Position numbers and translations under genes: made by a program. From positions 1 through 6,441 of the forward strand of contig QIJG01000328.1 of the NCBI GenBank assembly GCA_003232715.1: a stretch of 6,441 bases of DNA, given 5' to 3'. Under the pieces are notes generated by a model, which had not been told where the DNA came from, did not search any database, and was given only the letters and a program-made list of their open reading frames with translations. The stretch comes from Nitrospirota bacterium. Lineage in GTDB: Bacteria > Nitrospirota > Thermodesulfovibrionia > Thermodesulfovibrionales > JdFR-85. Shown here piece after piece: positions 1 to 5,114 of this stretch; within the stretch, counting starts at the first letter, position 1, and every line of letters starts with the position of its first letter.

Positions 1-48
1 GCCAATCCTTAAGCATCAGACCTGACCTTGTATCCCCTGAATTTCGGC

Positions 49-52
49 AGGA
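49..52 (+). promoter_or_regulatory. Ribosome binding site deciding the GTG start of the binding protein
   Basis: AGGA lies 8 nt before GTG 61. The longer reading frame from TTG 28 has no purine-rich sequence upstream, and its extra 11 residues would only lengthen the N-region of the signal peptide. This favours GTG 61. Confidence 0.6.
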
Positions 53-60
53 ATAAAAAA

Positions 61-933
61 GTGCTAAAGACAATACCCCTTGTTGTCCTGTTTCTTCTGC
101 TCATTTTAACCCTCTCTTTCGCGCAGGAGAGGAAAGACGGATTAAAGGTAGTGGTCACAATCCCGGTACTTGCTGATTTTGCACGTAATATCGGAGGTGA
201 CCTCATCTCTGTCAAATCTATCATCACCGGACTTGAAAACCCCCACACCTATGAACCCAGGGGCAGCGATGTAAAGGCCATTGCCAGGGCGGACCTGTTC
301 GTCCGGGTGGGTTTGGGTCTTGAGACATGGGCGGACAAACTGGTAAGAAACGCCGGCAACTCCCGGCTTATTCAGGTGAGTGCATCGCGCAGCTGCAATA
401 TAATCAATAACAACCCCCATGTCTGGATGGATATAGAGAATGCAAGGCGCATGGTTATTGTTATAATGGAGGGGATGGTCCGTGCCGATCCCTCCCATGC
501 TGCTGATTACCGCAGAAATGCTGCTCTTTATATTAACCGGCTGTTAAGGCTGGATAAAAAAATAAGGAAAGCCCTCGCCCCTCTTTCCGGTCAGGCGATA
601 GTAACCGTGGTTCCGGCCTTCACATATTTTCTTAAACGCTACGGCATTGAGGAGGCAGCAACCATAATCAGTGTGCCGGGTAAAGAACCATCCGGGCGTC
701 ATCTTCGCATGGTTATAACCTTGATGCGTAAAAGAGGAATCAGGATCATCCTTACGGTACCACAGTTTTCACCGGGGATTCCGCGTTTGGTGGCTGAAGA
801 GACAGGGGCTACAGTGGTTGTGGCTACCCAGCTCCCCGGGTCCTTGCCGGGGACTGACACCTATATTGAAATGCTGCAGGAGGATGTCCGGAGGATTCTG
901 AAAGCCATTGAGGGGAGTGGACAGCCGGAATGA
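61..933 (+). CDS. Metal ABC transporter substrate-binding protein (ZnuA/TroA family, cluster A-I), with altered C-lobe ligands
   Basis: Periplasmic solute-binding subunit that would capture a transition metal (Zn, Mn or Fe) and deliver it to the permease encoded two genes downstream. I place the start at GTG 61 (290 aa) because AGGA at 49-52 precedes it by 8 nt. A TTG at 28 would add 11 residues but has no ribosome site. Residues 1-21 are a signal peptide (MLK, a long Leu/Val/Ile core, then LSFA before QE). No lipobox Cys is present, so the product is probably soluble. Family motifs are NPHTYEP (His62), NPHVWMD (His120), TYFLKRYG (about 188-195), PGKEPSG, PQFSP and GTDTYIEML near the end. The two His are the usual N-lobe ligands. 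The position of the C-lobe His just before the YF motif is Val184, the Glu before PQF is Val233, and the usual late Asp is about Thr256. No His-rich loop is present. Length is normal for the family. Family assignment is firm; substrate is not. Confidence 0.9.
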   Translation: MLKTIPLVVLFLLLILTLSFAQERKDGLKVVVTIPVLADFARNIGGDLISVKSIITGLENPHTYEPRGSDVKAIARADLFVRVGLGLETWADKLVRNAGNSRLIQVSASRSCNIINNNPHVWMDIENARRMVIVIMEGMVRADPSHAADYRRNAALYINRLLRLDKKIRKALAPLSGQAIVTVVPAFTYFLKRYGIEEAATIISVPGKEPSGRHLRMVITLMRKRGIRIILTVPQFSPGIPRLVAEETGATVVVATQLPGSLPGTDTYIEMLQEDVRRILKAIEGSGQPE

Positions 934-1733
934 AAAACAGCGGACGAATCGACAGGAAAAGAGATGAACGCATTGTTTTTGACAATGTAACGTTAGGGTA
1001 TATAGAAAAACCCGTCTTGAGCGATATTAATCTGGAGATATTCAGAGGTGAATCCATAGGCATAATCGGCCCGAATGGTTGTGGCAAGACCACGCTTCTG
1101 AAATCACTGGTTGGCTTGATAAAACCTGTTGGGGGGCGTATCACAGTCTTTGGACAGCCGATGATGACGGCCCGCAGGCAGACCGGATATGTCCCCCAGA
1201 GGGAGACACTGGACATATCTTATCCCGCCACGGTTTTTGATATGGTCATCATGGGCAGGTATGCCAGGATAGGCCTATTCCGGCGTCCTAAAAGCCTGGA
1301 CCGTAAACGGGCTGAGCAGGCCATAGCCGATGTAGGGCTGTCAGAGTATATGCATGTCCCCATTGCGCACCTCTCAGGAGGGCAACGCCAGCGCGTTCTT
1401 ATTGCACGGGCACTTTCCGCCGACCCGGAGATCCTGCTCCTTGACGAGCCCACGGCTGCTGTTGACGTAAGGGCCCAGAGAGAGATTGTAGCCCTCTTAA
1501 AGACCCTGCAGAAGGAGCGGAACCTGACCATTTTATTGGTTACTCATGATGTAAATCTCATATATCCCATGGTGGACCGGATACTCTACATGGCGGACGG
1601 CCAGGTATTTATCGGTACCCCTCAGGAGATGCTGACGCAGGAAAAACTCCAGCTTATCTATAACGCTGATGTGATTGTAACCGAAGTGGCCGGCCAATTA
1701 TACGTTATTGTAGGAGATGTTCACCATGGATAG
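930..1733 (+). CDS. Metal ABC transporter ATP-binding protein (ZnuC/MntB/TroB family)
   Basis: Cytoplasmic ATPase subunit that powers metal import through the adjacent permease. The 267-aa sequence is a complete ABC domain: A-loop region near Tyr24, Walker A GPNGCGKT at 47-54, Q-loop Gln90 in YVPQRE, signature LSGGQ at 148-152, Walker B ILLLDE at 168-173 with catalytic Glu173, D-loop around AAVD 176-179, and H-loop His206 in LLVTHD. The YVPQR and MGRYAR segments and the roughly 60-residue tail after the H-loop are typical of the Zn/Mn/Fe chelate-type importers. The ATG overlaps the TGA of the binding-protein gene (ATGA, 930-933). A purine-rich AGGGGAG at 911-917 is 12 nt upstream, so coupling to upstream translation probably matters. 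All catalytic residues are present. The metal cannot be read from an ATPase, so no zinc- or manganese-specific symbol is given. Confidence 0.95.
   Translation: MKNSGRIDRKRDERIVFDNVTLGYIEKPVLSDINLEIFRGESIGIIGPNGCGKTTLLKSLVGLIKPVGGRITVFGQPMMTARRQTGYVPQRETLDISYPATVFDMVIMGRYARIGLFRRPKSLDRKRAEQAIADVGLSEYMHVPIAHLSGGQRQRVLIARALSADPEILLLDEPTAAVDVRAQREIVALLKTLQKERNLTILLVTHDVNLIYPMVDRILYMADGQVFIGTPQEMLTQEKLQLIYNADVIVTEVAGQLYVIVGDVHHG
1712..1716 (+). promoter_or_regulatory. Ribosome binding site of the permease gene, deciding ATG 1726
   Basis: AGGAG ends 9 nt before ATG 1726, an ideal distance, and directly abuts ATG 1717, which therefore cannot use it. The site lies inside the last codons of the ATPase gene, as expected for translational coupling. 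Confidence 0.7.
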
Positions 1734-2571
1734 TTCTTTTTCGCAGGTTATCTCCGACTTCTTTGCCTTTGCATTTATGCAGAGGGCACTCCTGGCTGCT
1801 GTCATGATCGGAATCCTCTGCTCCGTAATAGGTGTTTTCGTAGTGGTAAAGGGGTTTTCTTTTATCGGAGCCGGCATTGCCCATGCATCCTTTGCAGGTG
1901 TAACCCTTGGTTTTCTGCTTGGAGTAAATCCATTGCTCCTCGCCCTCCTCTTCAGTCTCTTTATGGTGTTCTTTGTTGGTGGGGTAACACGCCGGGGTGA
2001 ACTCAAACTTGATATATCCATCGGCATATTCTTTGCTTTTGCCATGGCACTGGCTATTCTCTTTATAGGCCTGATGAAGCGGTATCAGGCCGGGGTTTAT
2101 GGATACCTCTTCGGGGACATTCTTTCCGTTACCCCTGCTGACCTGTGGCTGATTCTGAGTATATTTGTTTTTGTCCTGACAGTCGTTGGATTACTGTATA
2201 AAGAGTTGCAGTTTATCACTTTCGATCAGGAGATGGCAGAAGCAAGCGGACTGCCGGTTACGTTTCTGTACTATCTGTTATTAGTACTCATAGCACTGAC
2301 TGTGGTGGTTTCAATGAAAGCCGTTGGGGTTATACTCGTATTTGCATTGATTGTTACTCCGGCTGCAGCAGCCTATCAGCTTGTTCACAGATTGACGCCC
2401 ATGATATTTATCTCTGCTGCAATCGGCACAGGAGGTTCTATTGCAGGTCTGATCCTGTCCTATATCTGGGATGTGCCCTCCGGTGCCACCATTGTCTCTC
2501 TCCTGACGCTGGTCTTTTTTATATGCCTGTGGGGCTCGCCAAAGAGGAGACATTGCAGATGTAAGGAGTGA
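1726..2571 (+). CDS. Metal ABC transporter permease (ABC-3 family, ZnuB/MntC/TroC-like)
   Basis: Integral membrane subunit forming the metal channel in the inner membrane; it would work as a homodimer with two ATPase subunits. The 281-aa protein is almost entirely hydrophobic, with about eight or nine membrane segments (roughly 18-41, 46-66, 68-86, 95-116, 140-157, 178-216 as a pair, 225-246, 252-269). Family hallmarks are FIGAGIAHASFAG at 46-58, the cytoplasmic coupling loop FDQEMAEASGLP at 166-177, and KAVGVILVFALIVTPAAAA at 198-216. I chose ATG 1726 over the in-frame ATG 1717 because AGGAG at 1712-1716 is 9 nt from 1726 and touches 1717. The start lies inside the end of the ATPase gene (8-nt overlap), so this is one operon. 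The C-terminus ends in a short basic tail holding His-Cys-Arg-Cys. No other permease gene follows. Confidence 0.93.
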   Translation: MDSSFSQVISDFFAFAFMQRALLAAVMIGILCSVIGVFVVVKGFSFIGAGIAHASFAGVTLGFLLGVNPLLLALLFSLFMVFFVGGVTRRGELKLDISIGIFFAFAMALAILFIGLMKRYQAGVYGYLFGDILSVTPADLWLILSIFVFVLTVVGLLYKELQFITFDQEMAEASGLPVTFLYYLLLVLIALTVVVSMKAVGVILVFALIVTPAAAAYQLVHRLTPMIFISAAIGTGGSIAGLILSYIWDVPSGATIVSLLTLVFFICLWGSPKRRHCRCKE

Positions 2572-2655
2572 CCGATAATAGCAGCAAAATCCCTATTGTT
2601 AACTTTCGGGTAATTTTGTCGAGGGATGGAACTTCTTTTTGTGCAAGGCGCGTGA

Positions 2656-2669
2656 CAGTGCATGCACTG
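2656..2669. promoter_or_regulatory. Perfect 14-bp palindrome, possible operator
   Basis: CAGTGCATGCACTG reads identically on both strands. It sits in the 211-bp gap between the metal-transport operon and trpB, about 75 bp upstream of the probable -10 box of trpB. No T-run follows, so it does not look like an intrinsic terminator. It could be a dimeric regulator site for trpB or for an unseen promoter. I do not recognise it as a known Zur, Fur, MntR or TrpR box. Confidence 0.3.
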
Positions 2670-2744
2670 CCTGTTGAGACGGCTTTGATTAAAGTGGAGT
2701 GATTCGTCAGGCTAAAAAACAGGGAGCTTTTCCGGTGAAGAGTG

Positions 2745-2750
2745 TATAAT
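2745..2750 (+). promoter_or_regulatory. Probable sigma-70-type -10 box for trpB
   Basis: TATAAT matches the consensus exactly and is preceded directly by TG. No convincing -35 hexamer is visible at 15-18 bp upstream (the region reads AGGGAGC). Transcription from here would begin near 2757 and leave a leader of about 26 nt before ATG 2783. Position and match support a promoter; the missing -35 element limits confidence. Confidence 0.45.
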
Positions 2751-2773
2751 GGAGGAATATAAACCCTTTTGAT

Positions 2774-2778
2774 GGAGG
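2774..2778 (+). promoter_or_regulatory. Ribosome binding site of trpB
   Basis: GGAGG ends 4 nt before ATG 2783, a strong but closely spaced Shine-Dalgarno sequence. It fixes the start that gives the N-terminus expected for TrpB2 proteins. Confidence 0.7.
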
Positions 2779-2782
2779 TGTT

Positions 2783-4135
2783 ATGAGAGATACAAAGATT
2801 GTGTTGTCAGACAGCGAGATCCCTTCCAAGTGGTACAACATAATGGCGGACATGCCGAACCTTCCAGGTCCGCCACTGCATCCGGCTACAAAACAGCCTA
2901 TTGGTCCTGATGACCTTGCTGCTATCTTTCCCATGTCACTTATTGAACAGGAGGTCTCGACAGAGAGGTGGATAGATATACCGGAGGAGGTTTTGAGAAC
3001 CTACGCCCTCTGGAGGCCGAGTCCCCTGTACAGGGCCCGCAGACTCGAAGAGGCACTTGGCACGCCTGCAAAAATATACTACAAGTATGAAGGGGTAAGC
3101 CCTGCAGGCAGTCATAAACCCAATACGGCCATCCCCCAGGTATACTACAACAGGGAGGCCGGCATAAAGAGGATCGCTACAGAGACAGGTGCCGGTCAGT
3201 GGGGTTCTGCAATGGCGCTGGCAGGAAGCCTCTTTGGTGTGGAGGTTACTGTTTACATGGTGAAGGTGAGTTATAACCAGAAGCCTTACAGAAGGATAGC
3301 GATGGAGACCTGGGGTGCCACTGTCCATGCAAGTCCTACTGATATCACCCAGGCAGGAAAGCAGATACTCGAGGCAGACCCGGATAGTCCGGGAAGTCTC
3401 GGTATAGCCATATCAGAGGCGGTTGAGGATGCAGCAAGCCGTAGTGATACGAATTATGCCCTCGGTTCGGTACTTAATCACGTGCTCCTGCACCAGACGG
3501 TAATAGGGCTTGAAGCAAAGAGGCAATTTGAACTTATAGGAGACTATCCCGATATCATAATCGGGTGCTGCGGCGGAGGGAGCAACCTTGCCGGTGTGAG
3601 CTTTCCATTTCTCCGGGACAAGATAAACGGAAAAGAGCTGAGGGTGATGGCCGTTGAGCCTGAATCATGCCCGACGCTGACAAAGGGTGAGTTCAGGTAT
3701 GACTTTGGCGACACTGCCGGACTGACTCCACTTTCAATGATGTATACCCTTGGACATGATTTTATGCCCCCCGGCATACATGCAGGAGGACTCAGGTATC
3801 ACGGGGACGCACCCCTGCTGTGCCAGCTCTATCACGACGGGTTGATAGAGGCAAAGGCTTATCCACAAACAACGGTCTTTGAGGCGGCACTGCAGTTTTC
3901 CCGCACAGAGGGTATAATTCCTGCTCCCGAGACGGCCCATGCCATAAGGGCTGCCATTGACGAGGCGTTGCTCTGCAGGGAAGAGGGGAAGGAGAAGACC
4001 CTGCTCTTTAATCTCAGCGGCCACGGCTATCTCGACCTTCAGGCATATGCAGACTACCTTGCGGGTAAACTGACTGATTATGAATACCCTGAGGAGAAGA
4101 TAAAAGAGGCCCTTTCAAAATTGCCGGTGATTTAA
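2783..4135 (+). CDS. trpB: Tryptophan synthase beta chain, TrpB2 subfamily (TrpB-like PLP-dependent enzyme)
   Basis: PLP enzyme of the cytoplasm that condenses indole with L-serine (or, in some TrpB2 proteins, possibly a related donor) to give L-tryptophan. At 450 aa it is longer than classical TrpB (about 400 aa) and has the TrpB2 N-terminal extension (IPSKWYNIMADMPNLPGPP at 13-31, FPMSLIEQEVSTERWIDIP at 49-67). The PLP lysine is Lys112 in GSHKPNTA, the catalytic Glu is Glu134 in ETGAGQWG with the TrpB2-type Trp140 in place of the TrpB1 His, the phosphate loop is GGGSN at 264-268, and the C-terminal cofactor loop is SGHGYLD at 412-418. LGSVLNHVLLHQTVIG, GHDFMPPGIHAGGLRYHG and PAPETAHA are further subfamily signatures. 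No trpA or other trp gene lies nearby, consistent with TrpB2 acting alone, for instance in indole salvage. It has its own probable promoter and ribosome site. All key residues are intact. The exact physiological role is inferred. Confidence 0.95.
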   Translation: MRDTKIVLSDSEIPSKWYNIMADMPNLPGPPLHPATKQPIGPDDLAAIFPMSLIEQEVSTERWIDIPEEVLRTYALWRPSPLYRARRLEEALGTPAKIYYKYEGVSPAGSHKPNTAIPQVYYNREAGIKRIATETGAGQWGSAMALAGSLFGVEVTVYMVKVSYNQKPYRRIAMETWGATVHASPTDITQAGKQILEADPDSPGSLGIAISEAVEDAASRSDTNYALGSVLNHVLLHQTVIGLEAKRQFELIGDYPDIIIGCCGGGSNLAGVSFPFLRDKINGKELRVMAVEPESCPTLTKGEFRYDFGDTAGLTPLSMMYTLGHDFMPPGIHAGGLRYHGDAPLLCQLYHDGLIEAKAYPQTTVFEAALQFSRTEGIIPAPETAHAIRAAIDEALLCREEGKEKTLLFNLSGHGYLDLQAYADYLAGKLTDYEYPEEKIKEALSKLPVI

Positions 4136-4225
4136 GTTTCAGCGTTTGTTTGCTGTTTATCTACCCCGTGATTACGAAAAGGGGGAGAGTTGTTCACATC
4201 ATTTTCTTTATATTCTGTTTTTTGC

Positions 4226-4231
4226 TAAAAT
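4226..4231 (+). promoter_or_regulatory. Possible -10 box for a near-leaderless mqnA transcript
   Basis: TAAAAT fits a -10 hexamer and lies 15 nt before ATG 4247, so transcription would start about 9 nt before the codon. An alternative TATATT lies at 4209-4214. Neither has a good -35 partner. The 111-bp gap (4136-4246) is AT-rich near mqnA and otherwise holds only weak 4-bp inverted repeats. Confidence 0.2.
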
Positions 4232-4246
4232 TCATCACTAACCGTT

Positions 4247-5017
4247 ATGTTAAAAATCGGCAGAATACCATATACAAACCTGTTCCCCATTTACTATTAC
4301 CTGGAGATGAGTTCCGGCAGCAAGTATGAGTTCATCGAGGGGGTTCCTTCTGATATAAACAGACTTATAAGGGAGGGCCGGATAGACATAAGCCCTTCCT
4401 CATCAATAGAGTATCTCAGGCGGCCTGAAAAATACATACTTGTTCCCGGCCACTCCGTAAGCTCGGAGGGACCTGTGGGCAGCATCCTTCTCTTCAGCAG
4501 AAGGCCGATCGAGACGCTTGATGGGGCCACGGTACTCTATACCCATCAATCAGAGACCTCTGCAGCCCTCCTCCGCATTGTCCTCTCAAGGTTTTATCAG
4601 CTTCAGTGTACTCTGGAGAGTTCCGGACTTCCCCTGGAGGAAGGCCTCAGAGATCATTCCGCCTACCTCCTCATAGGCGATGATGCCCTCAGGGAGGTAC
4701 ACAGGGGGCCCAACCTTTACATATATGACCTTGGTGATATATGGTACAGGAAGACGGGACTGCCCTTTGTCTTTGCCCTGTGGATAGCAAACAAGGGGAC
4801 AGGAGCAGAACTGAAATCCTTCATACCCGACCTCGATGAGGCCAAAGACAGGGCACTTAAAGACCTGCCCAAAATAGCAAGGACGTGTCCCTTCAGGAAA
4901 TGGTTATCCGAAAAGCAGCTCATAGACTACTGGAGCAAACTCTCCTATGACCTTGACAACAAACATTGTCAGGGACTTGAACTATTCAACAAATACCTCA
5001 GGGAACCGGGGATTTGA
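4247..5017 (+). CDS. mqnA: Chorismate dehydratase MqnA (futalosine pathway of menaquinone synthesis)
   Basis: Cytoplasmic enzyme that removes water from chorismate to form 3-[(1-carboxyvinyl)oxy]benzoate, the first step of the futalosine route to menaquinone. The 256-aa product has a periplasmic-binding-protein-like fold in two lobes. Visible family motifs are IGRIPYTNLFPIYYYL at 4-19, the EG...DINRLIREGRIDISPSSSIEYLR stretch at 31-58 (the SSSIEY segment lines the active site in this family), GPVGSILLFS at 75-84, DLGDIWYRKTGLPFVFALW at 161-179, and LSYDLDNKHCQGLELF at 232-247. Length is slightly below the usual 270-290 aa, but both ends match the family. ATG 4247 is the only ATG start possible before this N-terminus, because an in-frame TAA lies at 4226-4228. 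No Shine-Dalgarno sequence precedes it. MqnD is a sister family; the N-terminus and the SSSIEY motif favour MqnA. Chorismate links it loosely to aromatic metabolism and so to the neighbouring trpB. No other mqn gene is in the window. Confidence 0.9.
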   Translation: MLKIGRIPYTNLFPIYYYLEMSSGSKYEFIEGVPSDINRLIREGRIDISPSSSIEYLRRPEKYILVPGHSVSSEGPVGSILLFSRRPIETLDGATVLYTHQSETSAALLRIVLSRFYQLQCTLESSGLPLEEGLRDHSAYLLIGDDALREVHRGPNLYIYDLGDIWYRKTGLPFVFALWIANKGTGAELKSFIPDLDEAKDRALKDLPKIARTCPFRKWLSEKQLIDYWSKLSYDLDNKHCQGLELFNKYLREPGI

Positions 5018-5022
5018 GGTAT
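4993..5022 (+). repeat. 8-bp inverted repeat spanning the mqnA stop codon
   Basis: ATACCTCA (4993-5000) pairs perfectly with TGAGGTAT (5015-5022) around a 14-nt loop. The TGA stop of mqnA is the first half of the right arm. No U-tract follows, so it is not itself a terminator. In RNA it could form a small hairpin at the end of the coding region. It may be chance. Confidence 0.35.
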
Positions 5023-5056
5023 CAGGTTTCCGGCGACTCTTGAAGATATTCCCTGC

Positions 5057-5089
5057 TCCCTCTTTTGCACTGTGGTAAGAGGGATTTTT
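5057..5089 (+). terminator. Rho-independent terminator downstream of mqnA
   Basis: TCCCTCTT (5057-5064) and AAGAGGGA (5077-5084) form a perfect 8-bp stem with a 12-nt loop, followed directly by TTTTT (5085-5089) and further T-rich sequence. It lies 40 bp after the mqnA stop. Read on the minus strand the hairpin lacks a T-tract, so it serves the plus strand; the converging hydrolase gene has no equally clear terminator in this gap. Confidence 0.8.
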
Positions 5090-5114
5090 CCTTTATTATT
5101 TCTCGATTCTCCGG

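Noticed and set aside
28..60. TTG 28 as the start of the binding protein
   Set aside because: No Shine-Dalgarno sequence precedes it, while GTG 61 has a well-spaced AGGA and yields a normal signal peptide.
824..1216. Minus-strand 130-codon frame opposite the start of the ATPase gene
   Set aside because: It lies over the Walker A region of the ATPase and has no recognisable features of its own.
2589..2640. ATCCCT / AGGGAT inverted repeat followed by a T-rich stretch, considered as a terminator of the metal operon
   Set aside because: The 27-nt loop and the 8-nt gap before the T-run make it a poor intrinsic terminator.
2621..2655. AGGGATGGAAC resembling a T-box antiterminator core, and the nine-codon frame MELLFVQGA over it
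   Set aside because: The T-box core needs AGGGTGG without the extra A, no specifier stem or terminator is seen before trpB, and the small frame has no spaced ribosome site.
2749..2772. Seven-codon frame MEEYKPF before trpB, considered as a leader peptide
   Set aside because: It contains no Trp, its ATG overlaps the -10 box and would lie upstream of the predicted transcript start.
4140..4185. Short inverted repeats after trpB (CAGC/GCTG and CCCC/GGGG)
   Set aside because: Stems are only 4 bp with no adjacent U-tract, so they do not support a terminator.
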